A stretch of DNA of 64,000 bases from Bombyx mori (taxonomy: Eukaryota > Arthropoda > Insecta > Lepidoptera > Bombycidae), in the NCBI RefSeq assembly GCF_030269925.1, contig NC_085127.1, positions 1,061,501-1,125,500 of the forward strand, in the 5' to 3' direction. Under the pieces are notes generated by a model. The model saw nothing but the letters and a program-made list of their open reading frames with translations, was not told the origin of the DNA and did no database searches. Made by a program: the position numbers and the translations under genes. Positions 10,872-21,659 of this stretch are shown piece after piece (the stretch's first letter is position 1; each line of letters begins with the position of its first letter).

Positions 10872-13754
10872 TTAGGTTGCACGTCGACCTCTTTGTCGAG
10901 TTCGACGAGTACGGTTACCGGGGTCCCTAAGCCTGCCCCTAGTATTAGAGCTGAAGGCATCTAATGCAAAGGTTATTGGATCTGATGTATCCGTAAGGAC
11001 GTGTCTAGGGCGTCGACGGTGACTGGCTCCTGCATGATCAGGATTCGGGGAGTAGTCAGCGGCGGCAACGATAAGGCGATTATCATGACGCATAGCCTTA
11101 TCGAAGTATCGTTCCGACGCTGACTTCATGTATTTCCGAATTGATTCGAGGCCCAGGTCGTCGTGTAGGTCAACGTTCCTCACGAACCACGGAGCCCCGA
11201 CAGCTAACCTGCAAAAGCGGGATTGTAGGGATTGGAGGGTGTCTATGTGTGTGCGGGCCGCGTGAGCGAACACCACACTCGCGTAAGTCATGACGGGCCT
11301 TATGCAAGTTTTGTAAAGTGTCACCTTGTTCCGAAGGGACATTTTACTCCGCTTACAGATCATGGGGTAGAGTCTACCGAGAATAAACGCGGCACGGTCA
11401 CGGACTGATTTTATATGCGGGCGGAATGTCATCGATGCATCCAGGGTAACGCCCAGGTACTTGACCTTCCTGGCCCAGGGTATGGGTTGTCTAAAGAGAG
11501 TAATCGGGGGTGTGAGATTCCTCCTCCTAATCCGGGAGGAAATCCGTGAGGAGCTTCCCCTCTGAAATAGCACCGCAGTACTTTTCGATGGGTTGATGTC
11601 TATGCGCCATTTTCGGAACCACTGTCCTAGGGCTAGGGCTGCGCTCTGAAGCTTCTTCGCGATTAGGGACTTATTTCTACTAGAATAGTAAACAGTCGTG
11701 TCGTCGGCGAATAAAGCTAAATGGGTCGGCGGCGACCGGGGAATATCGTTGACGAATAAGCTAAATAGGAGGGGTGAGAGGACAGAGCCTTGTGGGACTC
11801 CAGCTGTGAGAGGTCGTGGGGAGGAGCGGGTACCCTCGACTCGATATCGAAAAGAGCGGTTCGACAAGAAGTCCCGTATGATGAGCACGAGACTATCCGG
11901 CACGCCCATGTTGAATAGTTTGAAAATCAAACCATTGTGCCAGATTTTGTCGAACGCTTTTGCGACGTCGAAGAAGAGAGCTCCCGTGTATAACGGTTTT
12001 GGTCGATTAAGCCCCACAAGAATGTGCTCCGTGAGGCGGTGCACCTGTTGAACGCATGAGTGATTTGTACGGAATCCGAATTGTTCATCGATGAGAATGC
12101 CCTTGGATGAGACGAAGTCTCTGAGGCGTTTGTAGATCAGACGCTCATACAGTTTGCCTAGAGACATGAGGAGGCTAATCGGGCGGTAGCTCGTCGGATG
12201 ATTTTTTGGTTTACCGGGCTTATGTATGCCGATAACGTCCGCTTCTTTCCACACCGCGGGAAAGATACAGTTCGCCATAGCGGCATTGAAAATAGATGCC
12301 AACATCACGATGAGTTGGACGGGTAGAAGTTTAATAACGCGGTTAGATATACCGTCGGAACCGGGAGCCTTGCGAGGACGTAGGTCTTTGATCAAGTCTT
12401 TAACTTCCATCGGGGTGACGGGTGGTAACGCATCCGAGGGTGGCAAGGAGGCTCTGCGTTCTACCTCACTGTCTACTAATTCTACATGAACAGGGTCTAC
12501 GGATTGAGTGCTGGGCGTGCACTGGGTTTGCAATGTATCGGCCAGTAGCTCTGCTTTTTCGTCATCATCGAACGCCGCGAGTCGGCCTGAGGGGCCTACG
12601 AGGGGGGGCATAGTTACTACCGTATCCGATTTGAGAGTACGAGCTAAGCGGTAGTAAGACCTTTGGGAGGGCGCGAGTCTTTCTAAGAAATCAGACCATC
12701 TGGCATCTCGGACTTCGGCGATGCGAGACTTTACGTCGCGTTGTAGGGCACGCATTCGAATACGATTATCCACGGTAGGATACCTATCGTAGGCGCGGAT
12801 CGACGCGTTCTTAGCTCTAAGGAGTTCCCTAATATCGTCGGGCAATTTGAAGCGGTGAAGGAAGTCCTCCGCTACAACTTGTTTCGATGATCTATCTAAT
12901 GTCGAGGTGATGTGTGATGTTAAGATGTCTATGGCTTCAGCGGTATCCTGAGGAGACGGGGTAGAGTCCGGGTTAAACGGGAGCGATGGTGGATCAGATT
13001 CAGCCAGGCTGATGCCCAGCGTGTGCCAATCCACCACAGTCCTCGTGACGGGAACGGAATCGGGAGCGCGACCGAGCTTCATAACGACGGGACGGTGGTC
13101 TGAATCTAACTCTGAAACTACTTCGATCGAGTGTAAGCGCAGAGTTACGTTTTTTAATAACGCTATGTCGAGTATATCCGGGCGATGCGCGATATTTAGC
13201 GGGTAGTGAGTCGGGGTTAGCGGAGCGACGATATCGAAGGCGAGATCATCGACTAACGCGTCAAGCCGCCTGCCATTCGGGGTTGTGGTGTGTGAGTTCC
13301 ACCTGACGTGTTTACAATTTAGGTCGCCCGCCAGAATGACAGAGCTTCCCATGCCGAGCAGCGCCTCGATATCACTGCTTAGAACGATCTTATCCGGTGG
13401 AAGATAGACGGACGCGATAACGATCGGCGCGTGTCCAGTCAGTGAGATTCGGCATACTGATGCTTCGATGTTAGAAAGCGCGGGGGGGTCGAGAGGGACG
13501 CAGTGCAGGGCTCGTCTATAGTAAATGACGGTACCACCACCACGAGCAGTAAGCCTGTCGTTCCTAACCATGTTATAGTTCGCGATTTTAGGGTCGCGGC
13601 GCGCGGGCTTAAGCAGGGTCTCCTGCACCAAAAAGATGTCAATTTGATGGTCACGCAAAAAATCACAAACCTGATCACGTTGATTTGCGAGACCGTAAGC
13701 GTTAAAAAATCCTATCGTTACGGATAGGGGCTTTATTCTACTTATGTACGCCAT
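10872..13754 (-). CDS. LINE ORF2: AP-endonuclease and reverse transcriptase
   Basis: 960 aa, intact. The N-terminal third is an apurinic-type endonuclease: FFNAYGL near the start, then FLVQETLL, SVYLPP, GDLNCKHVRWNS and the terminal LDSDHRPV with the SDH catalytic signature. The reverse transcriptase follows, with RKAPGSDGI, FGFRTNHSC, FFDVAKAFDKIWH, GVPQGSVLSPLLF and the catalytic FADD box in LALFADDTTVYY, then VKYLGVTLD. No RNase H domain is evident. This enzyme nicks the target DNA and primes cDNA synthesis for the element's own RNA. The predicted start lies three bases after the ORF1 stop and in the same frame. Family assignment to jockey is by motif order and the ORF1 type. Confidence 0.93.
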   Translation of the reverse strand: MAYISRIKPLSVTIGFFNAYGLANQRDQVCDFLRDHQIDIFLVQETLLKPARRDPKIANYNMVRNDRLTARGGGTVIYYRRALHCVPLDPPALSNIEASVCRISLTGHAPIVIASVYLPPDKIVLSSDIEALLGMGSSVILAGDLNCKHVRWNSHTTTPNGRRLDALVDDLAFDIVAPLTPTHYPLNIAHRPDILDIALLKNVTLRLHSIEVVSELDSDHRPVVMKLGRAPDSVPVTRTVVDWHTLGISLAESDPPSLPFNPDSTPSPQDTAEAIDILTSHITSTLDRSSKQVVAEDFLHRFKLPDDIRELLRAKNASIRAYDRYPTVDNRIRMRALQRDVKSRIAEVRDARWSDFLERLAPSQRSYYRLARTLKSDTVVTMPPLVGPSGRLAAFDDDEKAELLADTLQTQCTPSTQSVDPVHVELVDSEVERRASLPPSDALPPVTPMEVKDLIKDLRPRKAPGSDGISNRVIKLLPVQLIVMLASIFNAAMANCIFPAVWKEADVIGIHKPGKPKNHPTSYRPISLLMSLGKLYERLIYKRLRDFVSSKGILIDEQFGFRTNHSCVQQVHRLTEHILVGLNRPKPLYTGALFFDVAKAFDKIWHNGLIFKLFNMGVPDSLVLIIRDFLSNRSFRYRVEGTRSSPRPLTAGVPQGSVLSPLLFSLFVNDIPRSPPTHLALFADDTTVYYSSRNKSLIAKKLQSAALALGQWFRKWRIDINPSKSTAVLFQRGSSSRISSRIRRRNLTPPITLFRQPIPWARKVKYLGVTLDASMTFRPHIKSVRDRAAFILGRLYPMICKRSKMSLRNKVTLYKTCIRPVMTYASVVFAHAARTHIDTLQSLQSRFCRLAVGAPWFVRNVDLHDDLGLESIRKYMKSASERYFDKAMRHDNRLIVAAADYSPNPDHAGASHRRRPRHVLTDTSDPITFALDAFSSNTRGRLRDPGNRTRRTRQRGRRAT

Positions 13755-13757
13755 TGA

Positions 13758-15389
13758 TTACCGGCGGAGTGAGGGGAGGACGTACGTATTTAACGACGCG
13801 TATACGTCAGCGTATTCTTGCACAACGGCGATGAAGTGTTGTGCAGTGGAGGCGGCGCGAATGGCGTCACCCAAAGCATTAACACGCTCAAAGTTGATCG
13901 ACTGAAAAAAGTCGATCGCTAGAGCGAGATTGTCGGACGCGGTCGGAGTGCTGGTCGCGGGGGAGGAACGAATCACGGGGGAGGGACGTATCGCGGGGGC
14001 GGGACGAATCGCGGGGGAGGGAGCTACAGCCGTGTTCGTGTACGGCAACGGTTTAGCCCAGGCCGAGCCGCTGGGCACCGGCGCCGGCACGAAGGCAGGC
14101 TTAGCCTTCGGCACAGAGGGTGCCGTGGCTTTGATGTCAGGGCCGGAAGCTCGGAGGCGGTTTTGGCGCGCGACGCGGCGATTTATTTTAGGGGCTCGGG
14201 GGCATCCACGGTAATTCGCGGGGTGACCCTGTGTTCGGCACAGGACGCAGCTAGGTGGTTCAGTCGCGGTTTTTTGATCGCGAGTGCAAAGAGTCGTGGA
14301 GTGATCGTCCAAACACTTGACGCATCGAGGGCGCGCGTGACAATTACGGGAAGAATGCCCGTACAACTGACAATTGTGGCACTGGCTCGGAGTGCCTTTT
14401 TTATGAGGGGTTTCCACAGTGATTCCGGAAAGCCTACAGACCGTTCGGACGTTAAAGATTTGTTTACCTTCGGGGGTAGACTGGAGGGCGACGAGAACCA
14501 TATTGTATGGCTCCCTCCCGCGTCCTGTGTGCATGCGGTGCACGGAGTTTACGGGTAGGTCTTGTTCGAGTAGGTCGGCCTTTACGAGCTCGGCATCTAA
14601 CTCCTTGGGGATGCCACGTATGACTGCACGGAGCTCACGCTCCTCCTGGAGCGTATACGTATGATAACTTATACGCTCCTTTCGGAGGTAGCTTGAGAGG
14701 GCTCTATGGTCGTCGGGTGTTGCTACTTTTATTTGTATCCCGTTCGCGAGGTTACGGGCACTGACAAAATTTATGTTATTGGCCTTAAGGGCCAGGGAGA
14801 CACGGTCCCAAGCAGCCTTCTCTTGAAGAATTAACGGAGGAGGGGCCGTTTGTGCCACCGGGCGCGGCGACGGCGTGGCATGGGGACAGGGAGCGACGGG
14901 GGTCGGAGGGCGGGGGCGCGACGCGTTCGCGGCTTTGCTTATTTTAGCGGCCGCGGAAGCTCGGGACTCCGCGGCGCGCTTCTTACCCTTTTGCACGAGG
15001 GTGAATCCATCTGTCAATGAGGCGGGAACGAGGTCAACCTCCATATCCGAGTCAGAGTCGGAGGACGAGGAGGAAGGCGTGGGAGCGGCGGACGCGACGG
15101 AGGCCGCAGACGATCGCTGAGGTATAACGGAAGCTGCCGCGGTAGACGCGGGAGTTTTTCGCGGGAGTATGGGTGACACGGGTGTGCTGGGCGCGACGGA
15201 GGCTGCGGTTTTGCGCGCGCTTGCAGGGGACGCGGGAATGGCAGGCGTGGCGGAAACGGCGGTCGCGGCGGGCACGGCAGAACAGTTCACGGCGCGTTTA
15301 GCTTTGTAAGCTAAAAATTCTGTTTCGAGGGCCGGGTATTTCTCGCTTAAGAATTCCGCGAGCAGTGTGTTGGTTGGAGAGAACTCCAT
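13758..15389 (-). CDS. LINE ORF1: Gag-like protein with zinc knuckles
   Basis: I chose the Met at 15389 (MEFSPTNTLLAEF). The same frame stays open upstream to 15584, but that part lies in the 5' UTR. The N-terminal half is rich in Ala, Pro and Ser (low complexity) with an acidic run. The C-terminal half has an RRM-like region (EERELRAVIRGIPKELDAEL) and three CCHC knuckles: CHNCQLYGHSSRNC, CVKCLDDHSTTLC and CVLCRTQGHPANYRGC. This is the usual jockey Gag plan. It should bind the element RNA and form the ribonucleoprotein particle. The frame is closed by TAA at 13758-13760, just before ORF2. Confidence 0.9.
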   Translation of the reverse strand: MEFSPTNTLLAEFLSEKYPALETEFLAYKAKRAVNCSAVPAATAVSATPAIPASPASARKTAASVAPSTPVSPILPRKTPASTAAASVIPQRSSAASVASAAPTPSSSSSDSDSDMEVDLVPASLTDGFTLVQKGKKRAAESRASAAAKISKAANASRPRPPTPVAPCPHATPSPRPVAQTAPPPLILQEKAAWDRVSLALKANNINFVSARNLANGIQIKVATPDDHRALSSYLRKERISYHTYTLQEERELRAVIRGIPKELDAELVKADLLEQDLPVNSVHRMHTGRGREPYNMVLVALQSTPEGKQIFNVRTVCRLSGITVETPHKKGTPSQCHNCQLYGHSSRNCHARPRCVKCLDDHSTTLCTRDQKTATEPPSCVLCRTQGHPANYRGCPRAPKINRRVARQNRLRASGPDIKATAPSVPKAKPAFVPAPVPSGSAWAKPLPYTNTAVAPSPAIRPAPAIRPSPVIRSSPATSTPTASDNLALAIDFFQSINFERVNALGDAIRAASTAQHFIAVVQEYADVYASLNTYVLPSLRR

Positions 15390-15776
15390 TTCTTCGGACT
15401 GCCCAGGGGGGGCTGCCCCGGGACTTAAACACGCGCTCGCCTTGCGGCGAGGCCCCTGCGTCGGTAACACTAAATTGGCCGAAGCGATTCTAGGAATTTT
15501 AGAAATTTTAGTGAATAGATTAAATATAATAGAATTAGAGTGAATAGAACCACTGCACAGTTCCCGGGCGGCAATGCCTTGCAATTAGGCGCAGGTACAA
15601 ATTCCGAGAAACACTTGGGCCACAGATGTGCCACGAACAATGATCTATTATCACCGGTAGTCACTTCCGACAAAACACTTGGACGCCAGATGTGCCACGA
15701 ACCGAGGTCGGGCGATCGAACGAACAATGAGCACGTCCACGCGCGGCGGTTGCTCAAATCGGAATAAAAACAATTG

Positions 15777-15965
15777 TGCCGAGGGTCGCAGGTTTGATTC
15801 TCACATCAGGCAAATATTCGCCTAATGAACAGATTTGATTGGTCTTTTTCTGGTTATATAGTTTCTATGTGTGTATATTAAATTATGTTTGTTAGTTTCT
15901 GGTACCTATAATACAGGGAATCCTAAATTAGGTCAGGATGACTGCGTCATTTGTTTCTAGTTTTT
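15777..15965 (+). mobile_element. Diverged tRNA-derived SINE
   Basis: Weak B-box-like GGTTTGATTC and downstream TTTCTGGTACCTATAATACA resemble the SINE at 2250-2515. It provided the right flank of the LINE insertion. Confidence 0.45.
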
Positions 15966-16336
15966 TTTTAACAAGTACATTAAAATACTTTGTTTTTACC
16001 GAGTAACATATTGAAGTCTTATTTAATTACATCATAAGAGCAGTTAGAAATTTATAGTTCTTGTATGTATAAAGAACAATAGTGGTAAACGGAATCACGC
16101 ACCACATATTTATCTTAATCAACGCCTATTCACACGTAGGTTACTCAAGCATCAGAATTCAACTATCCTAGATTAACATCACGAACACAGCAGTAAAGAA
16201 ACTGATAAAATTACCACAAGTTTTTCTGGGAACGGTCATTGTTCACTTTTGCTACCCGACTACGATAAATTGAAGAGTCCATAGTGTTTTATTTTTACCG
16301 TATAAGACACGGCCCGCATTGTGTTTATTAGTTATA

Positions 16337-16817
16337 CTAGACTATGACCGAGCTTTACTCGGTTTTTTTTGATAAATTGTTTTTTAGAAATTATATTTAA
16401 ATACGAATTACATATTGATAAAATGATGAAATATTCCAAGATCGTTTAGGCATTTTTAAGTGAACACGTGAGTTAAAAAGACACAAATAATATAAATAAA
16501 CAATTAATTTTTTGGTCTAACCTTAAACCAAACACTCATTGGCTTCGGGTGGCTCAACAACGCCATCTGCTGAAATAGCTTTAATGTTATTGTGTCTAGC
16601 AGTTCTCAATTATGAAAAATAGTATTATTATTCGCCAATACATGTCGGGAAGAGTCATAGAGTTGATATCGATAAAGTTGATTATTGAAAACACGAATAA
16701 AACAACATTATCTGAAAATAAATCATAGCTAGATTGATTTATCGCCCCCGAAATCCCCTGTATATTAAATTTTATAAAAATCGTTGGAGCCGTTTCCGAG
16801 ATTGAGATTATATATGA
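16337..16817 (-). mobile_element. Helitron-like element, degenerate
   Basis: Reversed 3' terminus CTAG at 16337 with the adjacent hairpin CCGAGCTTTACTCGG. The other end carries TTGGAGCCGTTTCCGAGATT, common in lepidopteran Helitrons. The 5' boundary is approximate. Confidence 0.5.
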
Positions 16818-16907
16818 CGGAGGAGTAACCTGCGTAATGTTTTTAAAAAGTGTGACGTCAGCATTATTGACGATGACTCATGTTTGGACTTTCGAAACAA
16901 AACTTCA

Positions 16908-17180
16908 ACTCAAGCACCGGTCACCGTCCTCATCAAACCCGTCGCTTGCAACGAAGGGCTCGACGATCGAATTAACCCATAGACACAACCCACTGAGTTT
17001 CTCGCCGGATCTTCTCAGTGAGTCGCGTTTCCGATCCGGTGGTAGATTCTGCGAAGCACTGCTCTTGCTAGGGTCAGTGTTAGCAACACTCCGGTTTGAG
17101 CCCCGTGAGCTCACCTACACACGTTAGGGTGAAGCTGAAATAGCCTCTCAAGGCTATCAGCATAGATAGGAAAAAAAAAG
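16908..17180 (+). mobile_element. 3' end of a jockey-like LINE
   Basis: CACCGGTCACCGTCCTCATC, then TTTCTCGCCGGATCTTCTCA and CTCAAGGCTATCAGC, then an A run. Confidence 0.8.
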
Positions 17181-17611
17181 GTTCACCTTTATAAAGCTTA
17201 CCGGTTACCCTAATACGGTGTTAAGCTGGAACTATCTGCTGCATTGCACGTAACGTAAGCCGATTGACCTGTTGCAGTTGGTTTTGGAATCCGTGCGTAC
17301 TGGCACCTCGCTGGCCTTTGACAGACCCCTCCCCAGGCCAAGTTAGAAAGTTCGTTATAAGCATAGACAGAGCTGAGAATGCTTAGTGACCTATACGCTC
17401 ACCTCTCAGGCATCCCATCTTGCGTCGTAAAGTTTTATCCTATCAGTCATTCGACCTGTGCTGTGGAATTGCTTGCTCTTATAAGAATTGTAGGGTTGTA
17501 ACACGTAGGATTAGGCCTTACTAAATAGCAATCGCCTGATCCAAAGTGTCCTTGAGTCGACGCTGGAAAAGGGAATGAAAGCCAGAGTGACGTATAAATG
17601 TTTAGTTGGTA

Positions 17612-17853
17612 GTTTATTTTTATCGCTTAGATAGGTGGACGAGCTCACAGCCCATCTGGTGTTAAGTGGTTACTGGAACCCATAGACATCTACGACATAA
17701 ATGCGCCACCCACCTTGAGATATAAGTTCTAAGGCCTCAAGTATAATTACAACGGCTGCCCCACCCTTCAAACCGAAACGCATTACTGCTTCACGGCAGA
17801 AATAGGTAAGGTACCTACCCGCGCGGACTCATAAGAGGTCTTACCACCAAGAG
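17612..17853 (-). mobile_element. Bm1 SINE, head-truncated
   Basis: Reversed Bm1 from ATCGCTTAGATAGGTGGACG to CATAAGAGGTCTTACCACC. Confidence 0.9.
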
Positions 17854-17859
17854 AGATTC

Positions 17860-18460
17860 ACCCAAACATTTTTTTTTATCAATGCTTTTGGGGTAGAGCC
17901 CAAGCAATGAGCACTATAGTAGGAAAATCAACATAGAAGTTAAAATGTGGTTAGTTTATTAAGTTCTATAAGAGTATCTAACGTTTAATATGCAAATTTT
18001 GTATTTTTTGCACCAAACACGTCTATTTTTCGGAATTCTTTGCATTTTTATTAATTATAATAATTTAAGTTAAAGTGAAAATATTTTTTGCGCAATTGTA
18101 ATTATAAACTCTCTCTGAAACGAAAACTAGAAAGTGACACTAAAACAGTATAATAATATATAGAAAAATATTAAATTACGTAAATCGAGATCTAGAGAAA
18201 AGATTATTTACACGCTAAGCCCTAAAATAATAATTTCGAAGAAGCACACACTTCTGTTATGTGGTATATATGCGGTTGTTGAGGCCTGTAAAAGTGAGGA
18301 ATTACATAAACTGATCAAATTACCTAAAGAAATATTTGAGTGCAAAATGTCTCTCTAGTTTATCTCTTTTGGCTTAGGTTTGACGAGCTCTTAGTAGTCA
18401 ATCTGCTATTGAGATACCGGATCCTATAGATACCACAACAAGCACGCCATCGTCAACACT
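17860..18460. other. AT-rich intergenic DNA
   Basis: No supported gene or recognised repeat. Confidence 0.4.
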
Positions 18461-18467
18461 GGTGGTT

Positions 18468-18712
18468 TCACTGATGGTAGGACTTCTTGGGAGTCCGCAC
18501 GGGTAGGTACCACCACCCCGCCTATTTCTGCAGTGAAGCAGTAATGCGTTTCGGTTTGAAGGGTGGGGCCGCCGTTCTAACTCTACTGAGACCTTAGAAC
18601 TTATGTCTCAAGGTGGGTGGTGCATTTACTTTGTAGGTGTCTATGGGCTCTAGTATCCACTTAACACCAGGTGGGCTGTGAACTTGTCCACCCATCTAAG
18701 CAAAAAAAAAAA
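18468..18712 (+). mobile_element. Bm1 SINE, 5'-truncated
   Basis: TGATGGTAGGACTTCTTGGG through CATCTAAGCAAAAAAAA. Confidence 0.9.
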
Positions 18713-18714
18713 CT

Positions 18715-19700
18715 TTTCGGAGTATTCGTAAAAGTTTCTATTACTGCAACACTTGTTTAAAAAATCGGTTAAAAAAACTGACTCAAGTCTTGGTGGAATC
18801 GTTTGACGGGGCAAATTGAGGTGAAGAGTCTGGTTGAGTGACAGCCCACACAGAAATCATTTCCGATAATGATATTCTGTCGTACGTTAGCAAACATTTC
18901 TAGTAGTCAAACCTAGATCGGCATCCGAATTAGGTTTGAAAGAAATAAAAACTTTATATCAAAGCGTGTTATGTTTGAAGTTGCTTACCTGAAATTAAGC
19001 GTTAATGTGTCCATTTTCTTATTTATTTAATCCTAAAGTCTGTTTACTTATTTTAACAGTAAAAATATAAATGTTCTGGCGAGGATGTGGCACTGGGATC
19101 CAAAAAACAATGGTACAATAAAACGCAACGATACGCAACTATATAGTTTTTAAACATCTGGTACATGAGTAAACACATATTATTATATGTGTGTATGTAT
19201 TTATTTAAATTGGCACTTTACATTACACATTTTATGTTACGTAACGTGGTCAAATAACGTGGTCAAATAGTGGTCAGTACTCGGATGCTATTTAAATGGG
19301 CCCTTTTAAGTATCATCATATATTAAATAGCACTAGTATTATGCAATATCTATGAATGAAATATTATGAGACATAATACGCAATTTTGATGCTTAAGATT
19401 TTTTGAGGTTGGAAAGCGTCCGCAGTGCTTTATTAAACATGAGAAGAGCTTATAAGACAGTTGGATCAGCTATTATCCAACCAGGTACTCACTGGTCAGC
19501 GAAGCCCCCAATTAGCTTTATCGCATAAAGATAAAGTTTCAGTTATGTCGTGTACGGTTTCTGCTGCAATGTAAAGGGTGTAAGCTGCCCTTTATAAATA
19601 AAACAAGTTAGTTCTGATTTTACTCCGTACTAGAGGTCCCGCAGTAGTCGAAATTCGACTATAATTAATTGGAATTGTAAGTTTGTACATTATTATGATT
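18715..19700. other. AT-rich intergenic DNA
   Basis: Nothing recognised. A short local duplication, ACGTGGTCAAATA, occurs near 19245-19270. Confidence 0.4.
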
Positions 19701-19701
19701 G

Positions 19702-19918
19702 TCTATACTAATATTATAAAGAGGAAAGATTTGTTTGTTTGTTTGTTTCGAATAGGCTCCGAAACTACTGGACCGATTTGAAAAATTCTTTTTCCATTAG
19801 AAGCCGACATTGTCCCTGATGAACATAGGTTACTTTTTTTAATATTTCTTTTTATTTTATTTTTTTGGTTTCATGTGTGTTTTAATGTTTCCGAAGCGAA
19901 GTGAGGGCGGGTCGCTAG
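19702..19918 (+). mobile_element. Non-autonomous Helitron, near-identical to 8993-9209
   Basis: TCTATACTAATATTATAAAG ... GGGCGGGTCGCTAG|T. The internal GTTTGTTTGTTTGTTTCG and the remaining body match the 8993 copy almost base for base. Confidence 0.85.
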
Positions 19919-20344
19919 TATTTTATACTTCTATAATCACAAATTTCGCCAAGACTACACTATAAAAATATTAAAAAAGACAAACAATATTTAATCTATT
20001 CTCAATTTGACAACAGACGTCAAGAACAAAAGTTTGACAATAAATAGTAAGCATGCGCGTGTGCGTCAAATACATGGTATGTAGTGTGTGTAATGTTTTA
20101 TTTATTGATTTAATGTATCTTTTATGCATTATTAAAAAAAAAATTAGCACTGTGCACTTCTTCTCTATATTCTCTATAAGTGTGGAAAATTTCATACTCC
20201 TCCGTCCGCGCAATTTTCGTAAAAAGGGATACAAAGTTTTTGCTTCACGTATTAATATATAGATATTGTCACAAGTGTCTGACGTGTCGGGTGGGCTATG
20301 TACGATTGACCATATCAAGCGATGTACAAAGCCGCATGCGCTAC

Positions 20345-20480
20345 TAAACTGTGTTCCTACATGTTGTTTAACGACTGTCCCACTTTTCAAAGAGGATCAC
20401 ATTACGGGTCCGCTGCAGAAATAGGAGGGGATTCGGTACTAGTACTCCATAGGGCTCCGCATGAGGCGACTAATTGTAAC
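20345..20480 (-). mobile_element. Ancient Bm1 remnant
   Basis: CTGTCCCACTTTTCAAAGAG and CTGCAGAAATAGGAGGG align loosely with reversed Bm1. Confidence 0.4.
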
Positions 20481-20757
20481 TGTGGCGAACACCCCAACAA
20501 TATGATTCCTATCTACAGTCATTGTTTGCTGTTGCCGCCAAAGTCTACAATTATTAACATCTCGTAACATAAAGTTTTTGCGAAATAAATAAATAAATTG
20601 AAACACAGTGAAAATGCCTAAGATATTTCCTTACTATTTAATTCCGACATAGAAATAAAATATGAATATGTATATTTAACTGGATAAACTGGGGAGAAAG
20701 GATGGAATTGTGTGTTTCGAATCTTTAAGCTAGTTAAAAACTCATTACTTACACAGG

Positions 20758-20940
20758 GTGGAATGGAGTCGTTACGAGTATTTTAGAGGAAGAGGTAGAT
20801 CTAAGAAGAAATGGATGGATTGCGTGAAAGACGATATGATTAAGAGGGGAGTGAGCGAAGAAATTGTATATGATAGAGGAGTATGGAAGGAGAAAACATG
20901 TTGCGCTGACCCCAGGTAACTGAGAGGAGGGCAGAAGAAT
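20758..20940 (+). pseudogene. C-terminal remnant of an RTE-like LINE reverse transcriptase
   Basis: Translates as GRGRSKKKWMDCVKDDM and VYDRGVWKEKTCCADPR followed by a stop. This is the characteristic C-terminus of lepidopteran endonuclease/reverse-transcriptase elements. Everything upstream is missing. Confidence 0.65.
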
Positions 20941-21501
20941 GATTATTACCAGAATTGTAACCTATTAGTTCCTCGGATCAACGCAATCTGCAGCGCGGTT
21001 GAATCAAATCTCTCTGTATACTAGACTCAGAGTGTATAATGCCTAGGCTTGTCAGACGTCGCATATTGTAGGCTTAGTTTAAAACGTCCCGGCGGGACTG
21101 ACTTTGTCCGTAGTCGAACCGTACGATTACAATTGTATTGATTTTTATAAGTATGTTAAAACAGATAAAAATATATTAAAGCTGACTTGCTCCTCGAAGA
21201 AATATCAAAAAAAATAAAATAAAGAATGTCACTATATAATTTTGTTTTTTATTTGTCCCGGGTTAAAAAACTAAATTCCCGTATTTTTTTTTGCTTATTT
21301 AAGCATTTGCCTTTTTATAGGCTGAAAAAAATCTGGCAACCCTTATGCCCCTTTTCCAATGAAAGAGGGTTACAAGGTACTGCCGTAACACGATAGTAGT
21401 AACAAACACTATTCCAAAACTTCAAGAGCTCATTAAATATGAATGTCACTGTAAGAGTTCGGTAAATAATATATATTATATAAATATAGCAATATACATC
21501 A

Positions 21502-21652
21502 TCACTACAGAGTATAAAAGAGTCGCTTTCTCTATCCCTATATCTGTCTCTATGTATGCTTAAAATTTTAAAACTACGCAACGGATTTTGATGCGGTTTT
21601 TTTTAATAGATAGAGCGATTGAAAAGGAAACTTTATAAGGTCGGGTCGCTAA
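21502..21652 (+). mobile_element. Internally deleted Helitron
   Basis: A|TCACTACAGAGTATAAAAGA ... TCGGGTCGCTAA; same family as 48328-48534 but shorter. Confidence 0.6.
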
Positions 21653-21659
21653 AAGACCT

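Larger units (their letters stand above)
10613..15765 (-). mobile_element. Full-length jockey-clade LINE with intact ORF1 and ORF2
   Basis: About 5.15 kb in minus orientation. The order is 5' UTR (about 15765-15390), ORF1, ORF2, 3' UTR (10871-10645) and a poly-A tail seen as T-rich sequence at 10613-10641. The 11-bp AAAAACAATTG lies at 10602-10612 and 15766-15776, as expected from target-primed insertion. Within the 5' UTR a 30-nt unit (15609-15638) recurs with few changes at 15673-15702. Both ORFs are uninterrupted, so the copy is either young or under recent selection. Truncated relatives occur at 33989-34354 and 54078-54224. Confidence 0.9.

Noticed and set aside
11698..13727. Plus-strand ORFs of 60-117 codons inside the LINE ORF2 region
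   Set aside because: They are antisense shadows of the intact RT/endonuclease ORF.
13930..15120. Plus-strand ORFs up to 131 codons opposite LINE ORF1
   Set aside because: Shadows of the Ala/Pro-rich Gag ORF; GC-rich sense coding keeps antisense frames open.
19971..20390. 139-codon minus-strand ORF
   Set aside because: AT-rich, no domain, runs into an old Bm1 remnant.
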